A DNA stretch of 64,000 bases from DASRHK01 sp963776465 (GTDB taxonomy: Bacteria; Pseudomonadota; Gammaproteobacteria; Nevskiales; Nevskiaceae): contig CAVZMV010000002.1 in NCBI GenBank assembly GCA_963776465.1, forward strand, positions 2,542,001 through 2,606,000, read 5' to 3'. Positions 7,871 to 17,250 of this stretch are shown here, piece by piece. The translations under genes and the position numbers were made by a program. The first letter of the stretch is position 1, and each line of letters begins with the position of its first letter. Under the pieces are notes generated by a model. It did not search any database and was not told where the DNA came from. It saw nothing but the letters and a program-made list of their open reading frames with translations.

Positions 7871-10531
7871 TCAGGCCGCGGCGCTGGCGGCGGCGGGCTT
7901 GGGCGGCGAGCGAAGCTCGCGCGCCATTTCCGAGCCGCGCTGATAGCGCTGGTCGCGATCCTTGGCCAGCGCCTTGTCGATCACCGCGATCAGCGCCGGC
8001 GGCACGCCGGCCCGCAGGGTCGACGGATCCGGGTGCTTCTCGGTGACGATCTTCATCATCAGCGTCGCCAGGGACTCCGCCTGGAAGGGCAGCTGACCGG
8101 TGATGAGCTGGAACAGCGTGGAGCCCAGCGAGAACAGGTCCGAGCGGCCGTCGACTTTCTGTCCGCGCAGCTGCTCCGGTGACATGTAGCTCGGGCTGCC
8201 CAGCACCAGGCCCGTGCGCGTGCGGCTGGCGTCGGAGATGCGGGCGATGCCGAAATCCGTCAGCTTGATGATGCCCTTGTCCGGCAGCAGCATCATGTTG
8301 GCGGGCTTGATGTCGCGATGGACCACGCCGTTGGCGTGCGCGTAGTCGAGCGCGTCGGCGGCCTGGGCGATGAACTTCACGATCAGGTGCACCGGCAGCA
8401 GCGACTCGGGCTTGGTGAACCGCGTCAGGTCGTGGCCCTTCAGGAGCTCCATCGCGATGTAGGCGAGGTCGTGCTCTTCGCCCGCGTCGTAGATCGCCAC
8501 GATATTGGGATGCTGCAGGCGGCCTGCGCTCTCGGCTTCGCGGAAGAACCGCTCCTTGACCGACTTGAGCTCGTCTGCCTCGAACTCGTTCGACAGCGCC
8601 ATCGTCTTGATCGCGACCTGGCGGCCGATGCGCGGATCCTTGCCGAGGTAGACGACGCCCATCGCGCCCTTGCCCAGCTCCTTCTCGATCTCGTAGCGCC
8701 CGAGCTTGGCTTTCTCGGCGCCGCCTTCGGCGCCCAGCAGCAGGGCGGAGTGCGGCGTGCTCGCCGATCCACCCAGCATCACCGTGTCAGCGAGCTTCTT
8801 GGCGCGGGCCTGCTTCTGCACGACGTCCCGGAAGCCGGCGTTGTGCTCGACCACGTAGGCGTAGACGTTCTCCGCCTTGTTGAACTGCCGCTTGCGCTCG
8901 AAGTCGAGCGCCAGGTTGTAGAGCGCGTCGAGCACTTTCTCGTCCGGCGGCTGCACGCGCTTGAACTTGTCGAAAGCCATGTCGAGCTGGCCCTGCGTCT
9001 GGAAGGCGAGGCCCAGCATGCGGTTGCTCTCGGCGCTCTCGGTTTCCGACGTCACCTTGAGCCGCTCGGTCAGGCGCAGGCGCTTGAGCATCATCAAGCC
9101 GTGCCCCACGACCAGCAGCAGCGCCGGCATCGACAGCGGCAGCGACAGTTGCTGCGTCGTCATCGCGAAGTACTCGCCGCCCACCAGCGCCAGGAGCAGG
9201 GCGCCGCTGACGATCGCGCCGAGCAAGGGTGAAAGGCGCGGCAGCGCCAGAGCGAGATAAAGGGCGATCAGGAGACAAAGGCCGAGGCGCAGCGCTGGAG
9301 CCCACGTCGGACGCGTGTAGAAATCCCCCTGCAGGATGCTCGAGACGATGTTGGCGATCAGCACGGCCGGCGGCATGCTGGCCGAGACCGGTGTGGAGAA
9401 GCTCTGGCCGACGCCGCGGGCGGTGGCGCCGATCAGGACGATCTTGTTCTTGTACTTGTCCGCGCGGATCTTGCCGGCGATGACGTCATAGAAGGAGTCC
9501 ACCGGAAAGGCGGGGTGCCCGGGCTCGTCGCGATAGAAATGGCTGCGGAAGATCTCCTGGCCGTCCGTCTCGATGTCGACGCCGCCGAGCGACACGCCTT
9601 CCCCCAGCCGCACGGAAATCTCCTCGAGCGGCAGCTCCAGCTCGGCTGCTGCCAGCCGCAACGCCAGCGAGGGGTAGTAGGCATCGCCAAGCTTCAGGAC
9701 CAGCGCCTCTTCACGCACGTAGCCGTCGACGGCGTCCTGCAGCTGCGCAAGGTGGCCGACGCCGGCAGCGGCCGCACCGATCTCCGGCACCGGGAGCAGC
9801 GGCTGGCTCACCTCCAGCGGCTGCAGTCCTTCCTTGAGACGGTCCACGACGTGGGTCAGCGCGCTCTGCTCGAGATATTCCGGTAGCGCCTTGTCGGCCG
9901 CGCCCTCGGGCGGCTGCAGCGCGAAGTTGATCGGCAGGACCACGTTGCCGGCCTGCTTGATGGACTCCGCCAGGACCTGATCCGCGGTCTTGTCGCCGCC
10001 GATCGCCTTGAGCTGCGCGCGGAACGCGTCGAGCTCCTGGACGTAGCGGCCGCCGACGGTCGACTCGCGCCAGCTCTTGTAGAGCTCCGTGAGCGGCGCC
10101 TTTGCCGCAGCGTCGCGCAGCTTGGCATCGAAGGCGTCGATCTCGGCCGGAATCTTGCTCGCGAGCGGCGACCCTTCGAACTGCTGCACCAGCTGCTTGA
10201 GCGCGGCGCCGCCGGCATCCGGCGCAGCCTCGGAGAAAAAGATCGTGCTGCCGATGACCTTGGCGCCGCCTTCGCGCAGCCGGGCGATCAGCTGCGCATG
10301 CAGGGTGCGGGGCCAGGGCCAGGTGCCGATGTTGCCGATGCTTTGATCGTCGATCGCGACGACGGCGATGCGGTCCGACGGCGGCCGATGGTTCCCGCGC
10401 ACGCCGAGGTCGTAGGCCGCGCGCTCGAGACCCTGCATGCTGCCGGAGAACACCGTCAGTGCCAGCGCGACGAACACCAGACTGAACAGCGATGCAGCAA
10501 ACCAGTCGCGGGCCAAAAGTTTCTTTTCCAC
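7871..10531 (-). CDS. CHASE2-domain membrane serine/threonine protein kinase
   Basis: This is an 886-residue receptor-like kinase with a GTG start preceded by GGGGGA. An N-terminal membrane segment (about 12-30) is followed by a large extracytoplasmic CHASE2-type domain (about 40-370; IAVVAIDDQSIGNIGTWPWPR is typical). Two or three membrane segments follow (about 400-470). A TPR-like stretch (LYNLALDFERKRQFNKAENVY) leads to the kinase domain (about 610-870). The kinase has glycine loop GKGAMGVVYLG, Lys in VAIKTM, HRDIKPANMM, DFGIAR and GSPSYMSPEQL, so it should be active. The signal sensed is unknown. Confidence 0.92.
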   Translation of the reverse strand: MEKKLLARDWFAASLFSLVFVALALTVFSGSMQGLERAAYDLGVRGNHRPPSDRIAVVAIDDQSIGNIGTWPWPRTLHAQLIARLREGGAKVIGSTIFFSEAAPDAGGAALKQLVQQFEGSPLASKIPAEIDAFDAKLRDAAAKAPLTELYKSWRESTVGGRYVQELDAFRAQLKAIGGDKTADQVLAESIKQAGNVVLPINFALQPPEGAADKALPEYLEQSALTHVVDRLKEGLQPLEVSQPLLPVPEIGAAAAGVGHLAQLQDAVDGYVREEALVLKLGDAYYPSLALRLAAAELELPLEEISVRLGEGVSLGGVDIETDGQEIFRSHFYRDEPGHPAFPVDSFYDVIAGKIRADKYKNKIVLIGATARGVGQSFSTPVSASMPPAVLIANIVSSILQGDFYTRPTWAPALRLGLCLLIALYLALALPRLSPLLGAIVSGALLLALVGGEYFAMTTQQLSLPLSMPALLLVVGHGLMMLKRLRLTERLKVTSETESAESNRMLGLAFQTQGQLDMAFDKFKRVQPPDEKVLDALYNLALDFERKRQFNKAENVYAYVVEHNAGFRDVVQKQARAKKLADTVMLGGSASTPHSALLLGAEGGAEKAKLGRYEIEKELGKGAMGVVYLGKDPRIGRQVAIKTMALSNEFEADELKSVKERFFREAESAGRLQHPNIVAIYDAGEEHDLAYIAMELLKGHDLTRFTKPESLLPVHLIVKFIAQAADALDYAHANGVVHRDIKPANMMLLPDKGIIKLTDFGIARISDASRTRTGLVLGSPSYMSPEQLRGQKVDGRSDLFSLGSTLFQLITGQLPFQAESLATLMMKIVTEKHPDPSTLRAGVPPALIAVIDKALAKDRDQRYQRGSEMARELRSPPKPAAASAAA

Positions 10532-10596
10532 GCGCTATCCCCCGTCCTCTTTGCCGGGCATGATACTGGTTCCCGGAAAGTTTTTTCCTCTCTTCC

Positions 10597-11946
<1,350 letters not shown>

Positions 11947-11994
11947 CCAGGTGCTCTGCTAGTCTTTGAGGCACATCGGGGCAGGGAGCTCGGC

Positions 11995-12669
11995 ATGACA
12001 TCCTTGATCTGCGCGGCCGCATTCTTCGTCGGCATCCACTTGTTCATCTCGGGCACTGTGCTGCGCGACAGGCTCGTGGCGCGGCTGGGAGAGCGCCCCT
12101 ATCGCGGCATCTTCTCACTGCTCTCCGCCGTTGGCCTGACCTGGCTGATCTGGGCGTTCAACCTCGCGCGCGTGCCGCAGCCCACGACCCTGATGGAATA
12201 TCGCTGGATTGCGGTCGTGCTGAACCTGGTCGCGTTCTTCTACATCGTGTTCGGCGTGATCTCCCGGAGCCCGACCATGGTGGGCGGCGAGGGCGCGCTG
12301 CGGGATCCGGATCCAGCGAAAGCCGCGCATCGCATCACGCGACATCCGATGCTGTGGGGCGTCGCGCTCTGGGCGGCAACGCACATGATCTTCAATCCGC
12401 AGCCGGCCAGCCTGTGCTTCTTCGGCGCGTTCCTGGTGCTCGCGCTCTTCGGCACGCGCTCGATCGATGCCAAGCGTGCTCGCGCGCTGGGGAGCGCCTG
12501 GCAGGAGTACGTCGCGAAAACCTCGAACGTCCCGTTCGTGGCGATCGCGCAGGGCCGCAATCGGCTCTCGATCGCCGAGCTCACGGATCATCGCCTGCTG
12601 ATCGCGCTGATGGTCTGGGCCGTGTTCCTCGTCTTCCACGCCAAGCTTTTCGGCCTGCCGGCGATCTAG
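11995..12669 (+). CDS. NnrU-family integral membrane protein
   Basis: This 224-residue inner-membrane protein has about six hydrophobic segments. The motifs FVGIHLFISGT near the start, ITRHPMLWGVALWAATHM (histidines in the HP-containing helix) and the C-terminal FHAKLFGLPAI are characteristic of the NnrU family. That family was first linked to nitric-oxide metabolism genes and is related to isoprenylcysteine methyltransferase-like membrane proteins. No denitrification gene is nearby, so the role here is uncertain. Confidence 0.75.
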   Translation: MTSLICAAAFFVGIHLFISGTVLRDRLVARLGERPYRGIFSLLSAVGLTWLIWAFNLARVPQPTTLMEYRWIAVVLNLVAFFYIVFGVISRSPTMVGGEGALRDPDPAKAAHRITRHPMLWGVALWAATHMIFNPQPASLCFFGAFLVLALFGTRSIDAKRARALGSAWQEYVAKTSNVPFVAIAQGRNRLSIAELTDHRLLIALMVWAVFLVFHAKLFGLPAI

Positions 12670-12672
12670 CCG

Positions 12673-14019
12673 CTACGGCGCGGGCTGGGCTTCCTGCGCC
12701 TTGAGCTCTTCGGCCGTCGGTGCTTCGGCCTTGCGTATGCGCGCCGCCTTCACGGCGTTGCCGCGGACCTCGGTGATCTCGATCACGTAGTTCTTCACCT
12801 GCACCTGGCGTCCCGGCTTGGGGATGTCCTCCAGGTGCTCGAGCACCAGCCCGTTGACGGTCTTGGGCCCCGCGATCGGCAGCTTCCAGCCGAGCGAGCG
12901 ATTCAGGCTGCGCAGCGTGACGGCGCCGGTGACGCGCACGCTGCCGTCCGGCTCCATGTAGACGTTCTTGATGCGCGTGGCGGGATCGGAGGTGAAATCG
13001 CCGACGACCTCCTCGAGGATGTCCTCCAGCGTCACCAGTCCCTGGATGTCGCCGTACTCGTCGACCACGAAGCCGATGCGCCGCTTCTGGTTCTGGAAGT
13101 TGAGGAGCTGCTGGTTGAGCGGCGTGCCCTCGGGGATGAAGTACGGCTCGCGGGCGAGGGCCAGCACCGTCTCGGCGCTGAGCTCGTTGTCGGACGCGAG
13201 CTTGAGCGCGTTGCGCAGATGCACGATGCCGCGCAGGTCGTCGATGGATCCCATGTAGACCGGCAAGCGCGTGTGCTGGCTGTTGACCAGCTGCTCGCGC
13301 AGCTTTTCCCACGGCTCGGAGACGTCGACGCCGACGATCTCGTTGCGCGGGACCATGATGTCCTCCACGGTCGCACGCTCCAGGTCGAGGATCGACAGCA
13401 GCATGCGCTGGTGACGCTCGGGGATCATGGCGCCAGCCTCGGCCACGACCGAGCGCAGCTCTTCCACCGACAAGCTGTGCGCAGCCGCTTCCTCGGGCGA
13501 CACGCCGAGCAGGCGCAGGAGTCCGTTGGAGAGCAGCGTGGTGACGTAGACGATCGGGTACAGCAGCCAGCGCAGGGCCATGTAGACGTAGGCCGAAGGG
13601 ATGGCGACGCGCTCGGGGTAGAGCGCCGAAAGCGTCTTGGGCGCGATCTCGCCGAAGATCAGGATGAAGATCGCCGAGATCGCCGCTGTCACCGGGATCC
13701 ATTTCTCGCCGTAGATCTGCAAGGTGACGAAAGTCACGATCGCCGAAGCGGCGAAGGTCACGCCGATATTGCCCAGCAGGATCATGCCGATCAGCCGGTC
13801 CGGGCGTTGCAGCAGCAGCTCGGCATAGCGGGCGCCGCGATTGCCGGACTTCGCCAGGTGGCGCAGCCGATAGCGGTTGAGGGCCATCAGCGCGGTTTCG
13901 GATCCCGCAAAGAACGCGGCCAGCAGGACCAGGATCACCAGCAGGACGATGTACAGCGTGAGTGATATCTGGTCCAAGTGCCGGGGCGGGTCAGCGCGGA
14001 GTGTAAGTAGCGGGAACAA
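12673..14019 (-). CDS. CorB/HlyC-type CNNM transporter with CBS domains
   Basis: This protein of up to 448 residues belongs to the CNNM/DUF21 family, linked to Mg or Co ion handling and once called hemolysins. The DUF21 membrane domain (about 20-200) holds AAFFAGSETALMALNRYRL. A CBS pair follows (about 210-335: VEDIMVPRNEIVGVD and FVVDEYGDIQGLVTLEDILEE), then a CorC_HlyC domain (about 350-430). The start is uncertain: ATG at 14019, or TTG at 13978, which would remove 14 residues. Order with YpjD-like and Ffh genes matches the ffh-ypjD-yfjD locus of E. coli. Confidence 0.9.
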   Translation of the reverse strand: MFPLLTLRADPPRHLDQISLTLYIVLLVILVLLAAFFAGSETALMALNRYRLRHLAKSGNRGARYAELLLQRPDRLIGMILLGNIGVTFAASAIVTFVTLQIYGEKWIPVTAAISAIFILIFGEIAPKTLSALYPERVAIPSAYVYMALRWLLYPIVYVTTLLSNGLLRLLGVSPEEAAAHSLSVEELRSVVAEAGAMIPERHQRMLLSILDLERATVEDIMVPRNEIVGVDVSEPWEKLREQLVNSQHTRLPVYMGSIDDLRGIVHLRNALKLASDNELSAETVLALAREPYFIPEGTPLNQQLLNFQNQKRRIGFVVDEYGDIQGLVTLEDILEEVVGDFTSDPATRIKNVYMEPDGSVRVTGAVTLRSLNRSLGWKLPIAGPKTVNGLVLEHLEDIPKPGRQVQVKNYVIEITEVRGNAVKAARIRKAEAPTAEELKAQEAQPAP

Positions 14020-14080
14020 CTACGGAAGCGGGGGGCGCACTGTCAAGGGTGCAGCAGCCGCGCCAGCTTTAAGAGAATCG

Positions 14081-14878
14081 TCAACTCCATTGTTTGTGAA
14101 GAACTTCCTCAAGCACCCACTTGCTTCCGAAATAAGCGAGCACGAGGAAGGCGTAACCGGAGAGCGCCCAGCGCACGGCCGCCCGCCCGCGCCACCCATG
14201 GTAACGATGGCCCCACAGCAGCACGGCGAACAGCAGCCAGGCGACGACCGACAACACCGTCTTGTGCGCCAGGTGCTGGCCGAGCAGGTCGTGGATGAAC
14301 AGCAGTCCGCTGATCAGCGTCAGGGACAGCAGGAAGAAGCCCAGCGCGATCAGCTGGAACAGTAGCTTCTCCATCGTTTCCAGGGCGGGCAGCGACTGCA
14401 TCAGCCCCAGGCGCGCGTGCCGGTGCAGGAGCCGGTCCTGGATGGCCAGCGCCAGCGCCTGGACTGCGGCGAGCGTGAGCAAGCCGGCGGAGAACAGCGA
14501 CAGCACGACATGGATCTGGATTTTCCAGTCGTCGATCGGAAGTGGCGTCACCGGCGACGGCAGGAGGGTGGCGATCGCGGCCGCCACTCCGGCCAGCGGA
14601 TAAACGACGACGCCGAGGATGCGCAGAGGCTGGCGCAGGCACAGCAGCCACAGCAGCAGCGCGGATTGCCAGGCGAACAGCGACAGCGACTCGCGGATGC
14701 CGATGACGATGGCGTGACCCTCCACGAGCTGGTTCAGGAGCACGCAGCTGTGCAGCATTAGCGCGCCGGGCAAGGTCCAGCGATCGACGCCCGTCTGCGC
14801 ACGCGCTGCCGACCAGCCGGCCGCGAAATAGAGCGCTGCGGCGACCGCAGCCAGATAGAGCAGAAACGTCGGGGACAT
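14081..14878 (-). CDS. YpjD/CcsA-like cytochrome c assembly membrane protein
   Basis: This inner-membrane protein of about 265 residues has eight predicted helices and belongs to the CcsA/ResC family of haem-handling proteins, YpjD type. The conserved histidines appear in DDWKIQIHVVLSLFSAGLL and LAHKTVLSVVAW, followed by HRYHGWRGRAAVRW. I use the ATG at 14878 (MSPTFLLY); an ATG at 14893 would add five residues. The E. coli homologue lies next to ffh, and ffh is close by here on the other strand. Its exact role is not established. Confidence 0.85.
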   Translation of the reverse strand: MSPTFLLYLAAVAAALYFAAGWSAARAQTGVDRWTLPGALMLHSCVLLNQLVEGHAIVIGIRESLSLFAWQSALLLWLLCLRQPLRILGVVVYPLAGVAAAIATLLPSPVTPLPIDDWKIQIHVVLSLFSAGLLTLAAVQALALAIQDRLLHRHARLGLMQSLPALETMEKLLFQLIALGFFLLSLTLISGLLFIHDLLGQHLAHKTVLSVVAWLLFAVLLWGHRYHGWRGRAAVRWALSGYAFLVLAYFGSKWVLEEVLHKQWS

Positions 14879-14936
14879 GGGCGCGGCGAGCATAGCATCG
14901 GCGCTCGCGGCGCCCTCCGGAACGCCTCAGGCACTG

Positions 14937-14945
14937 TGCTAGTAT
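14937..14945 (+). promoter_or_regulatory. Extended -10 promoter element before the phosphodiesterase gene
   Basis: TGC-TAGTAT is an extended -10 motif 25 bases before the start at 14971. No good -35 box is seen. A transcript would begin very close to the gene. Confidence 0.5.
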
Positions 14946-14970
14946 CGAAAGCGACAACCCTGGGGACAGC

Positions 14971-15735
14971 ATGCGGATCAAGGTGTTAGGCTGCAGCGGC
15001 GGCGTCGGCCCCGGTCTGCGCACGACCAGCCTTTTGATCGACGACGAGATTCTGATCGACGCAGGGACCGGCGTCGGCGAACTGTCGCTGGCGCAGATGC
15101 GCCGCATCGGCAACATCTTCCTCACGCACTCGCACCTGGATCACGTCTGCGGCCTGGCGTTCATGGCCGACAACCTGTTCGATCTGGTCGACCGGCCGGT
15201 GCAGGTGCACGGCTCGGCTGAGACACTCGCGGCCGTTCGCGCGCACATTTTCAACTGGAAGATCTGGCCGGACTTCTCGGCCTTGCCGACCGAGGAGGCG
15301 CCGCTCATCCAGTTCCGCGAAGTGCAGATCGGCCAGAGCACCGAGCGCAATGGCATCCGCTTCACCGCGTTCACCGTGCTGCACACGGTGCCGGCCGTGG
15401 GTTATGCCGTGGAGAAGGAAGGCAAGACGTTCGTGTTCAGCGGCGACACGTACGCCAACGAGCCGCTGTGGGAGTTCCTGAACAAGCTTCCGCGGCTGGA
15501 CAAGTTCATGGTCGAGATCGCGTTCCCCGACGAGCAGGAGGAGCTGGGCCGCGCGTCCAAGCACTTCACTCCGAGCCTGCTCGGACGCGAGCTCAAGAAG
15601 CTCAGGCACCAGCCGCAGCTGTTCCTGACGCACCACAAGCCGGGACTTGAGCAGGTCATCGAGAAGCAGTGCCGCAAGGCGCTGGCCGGCTGGGAATACC
15701 AGCACCTGCGCCGCGGAGACGTCATCCTGCCGTAG
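14971..15735 (+). CDS. Metallo-beta-lactamase-fold phosphodiesterase-like hydrolase
   Basis: This 254-residue protein has the metal-binding signature FLTHSHLDHVCGL (HxHxDH) near residue 50, further ligand positions in VLHTVPAVGY and FSGDT, and a C-terminal LFLTHHKPG. The overall pattern resembles class II cyclic-nucleotide phosphodiesterases (CpdP/PDE1 type) more than RNase Z or glyoxalase II. Hydrolysis of 3',5'-cyclic nucleotides is the best guess, but no substrate can be read from the sequence. The stop codon TAG lies inside the REP-like element that follows. Confidence 0.75.
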   Translation: MRIKVLGCSGGVGPGLRTTSLLIDDEILIDAGTGVGELSLAQMRRIGNIFLTHSHLDHVCGLAFMADNLFDLVDRPVQVHGSAETLAAVRAHIFNWKIWPDFSALPTEEAPLIQFREVQIGQSTERNGIRFTAFTVLHTVPAVGYAVEKEGKTFVFSGDTYANEPLWEFLNKLPRLDKFMVEIAFPDEQEELGRASKHFTPSLLGRELKKLRHQPQLFLTHHKPGLEQVIEKQCRKALAGWEYQHLRRGDVILP

Positions 15736-15800
15736 GAGGGGCGTCCCGCGGGACTTCCTTCGGTCGTAAGCCCCCGATCGCGGCTTACGCCGCTCCTACA
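15731..15800. repeat. REP-like palindromic element, copy 1
   Basis: On the minus strand it reads TGTAGGAGCGGC at one end and CCCTCCTACGG at the other, with GTAAGCC/GGCTTAC and GTCCCGCGGGAC palindromes between. Both ends match the copy at 36968-37020. REP sequences of this type occur in many copies in pseudomonad and xanthomonad genomes. It provides the stop of the upstream gene and lies just before ffh. Confidence 0.8.
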
Positions 15801-15839
15801 TTTACAATAGCCGTCCTCCTTCACGGTTTGCCCTACCAG

Positions 15840-17210
15840 ATGTTCGAGAATCTCTCATCGCGCCTGTCGCGCGTGCTCGACGCCCTTCGCGGGCAGGGCC
15901 GCCTGACCGAGGACCAGATCCGCGACGCCACCCGTGAGCTGCGCATGGCGCTGCTGGAGGCCGACGTGGCGTTGCCGGTCGTGCGCGAGTTCGTCGAGGC
16001 CGTGCGGGCGCGGGCCGTCGGCGCAGAAGTTGCAGAGAGCCTCACGCCTGGCCAGGCGCTGCTGCGCATCGTTCATCAACAGCTGACGGAAACGCTGGGC
16101 GGTACTGCCGAAGCGCTCAACCTGCGCGCGCAGCCCCCGGCCGTGATCCTGATGGCAGGCCTGCAGGGCTCGGGAAAGACCACGACCGTCGCCAAGCTGG
16201 CGCGCTGGATCAAGGAGCGCGAAGGCAAGAAGAACGTCATCGTCGTTTCCGCCGACGTCTATCGGCCTGCGGCCATCGAGCAGCTGAAGATTGCTGCCGC
16301 CGCGGTCGGCGTCGAATGGTTCGCGTCCGCTGCGGGCCAGAACCCGGTGGACATCGCCAGGGCCGCGCTGGAGCACGCACGCAAGCAGTACGCCGACGTG
16401 CTGATCGTCGACACCGCGGGGCGCACCACGGTCGACGAGCCGATGATGGTGGAGATCGCCGCGCTGCATGGCGCGCTGCAGCCGATCGAGACCTTGTTCG
16501 TGGTCGACAGCATGACCGGCCAGGACGCGGCCAACACCGCCAAGGCCTTCGCCGACCGACTGCCGCTGACCGGCGTGGTGCTGACCAAGATCGACGGCGA
16601 TGCACGCGGCGGCGCCGCGTTGTCGGTGCGGCACGTCACCGGCAAGCCGATCAAGTTCCTCGGCGTCGGCGAGAAGCTCGACAAGCTGGAGATCTTCCAT
16701 CCCGATCGCATCGCTGCCCGCATCCTCGGGCAGGGCGACGTGCTCACGCTGATCGAAGAGACGGTCCAGAGGGTCGACCACGACAAGGCAACCGCGCTGG
16801 CGCAGAAGGTCCGCAAGGGCAAGGGCTTCAACTTCGAGGATTTCCGCGAGCAGATGCTGCAGATGCAGAAGATGGGCAGCATCGACTCGCTGCTCGAGAA
16901 GCTGCCGGGCGGCGCCAAGCTGCAGGCGCAGATGAAGAACGTCAACGCCGAGCGCGAGATGAAGCGCGCCATCGCCATCATCGATTCGATGACGCCGCAG
17001 GAGCGCCGCTTCCCGGACCTCATCAAGGCCTCGCGCAAGCGGCGCATCGCCGCCGGCGCTGGCGTGCAGGTGCAGGCGATCAACCAGCTCATGCGCCAGT
17101 TCGAGCAGGGCCGCGACATGATGAAGAAACTTGCCGGCGGCGGCATGTCCAAGATGATGCGCAGCCTCGCCGGCCGCATGCCTCCGGGCATGTTCCAGCC
17201 CAGGCGCTGA
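15840..17210 (+). CDS. ffh: Signal recognition particle protein Ffh
   Basis: Ffh is the SRP54-type GTPase that binds 4.5S RNA and signal sequences and delivers nascent membrane proteins to FtsY. I start at ATG 15840 (MFENLSSRLSRVLDALRGQGRL). The N domain spans 1-95. The G domain has GLQGSGKTTTVAKLA, DTAGRT and TKIDGDARGGAALS. The Met-rich M domain (about 300-456) has many methionines and the RNA-binding SRKRRIAAG. The 456-residue length is normal. TACAAT at 15803-15808 may be its -10 box. Confidence 0.97.
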   Translation: MFENLSSRLSRVLDALRGQGRLTEDQIRDATRELRMALLEADVALPVVREFVEAVRARAVGAEVAESLTPGQALLRIVHQQLTETLGGTAEALNLRAQPPAVILMAGLQGSGKTTTVAKLARWIKEREGKKNVIVVSADVYRPAAIEQLKIAAAAVGVEWFASAAGQNPVDIARAALEHARKQYADVLIVDTAGRTTVDEPMMVEIAALHGALQPIETLFVVDSMTGQDAANTAKAFADRLPLTGVVLTKIDGDARGGAALSVRHVTGKPIKFLGVGEKLDKLEIFHPDRIAARILGQGDVLTLIEETVQRVDHDKATALAQKVRKGKGFNFEDFREQMLQMQKMGSIDSLLEKLPGGAKLQAQMKNVNAEREMKRAIAIIDSMTPQERRFPDLIKASRKRRIAAGAGVQVQAINQLMRQFEQGRDMMKKLAGGGMSKMMRSLAGRMPPGMFQPRR

Positions 17211-17250
17211 TAAGCGCCCGGCTCATCACACGTCCTCGGCACTCCCCGAC

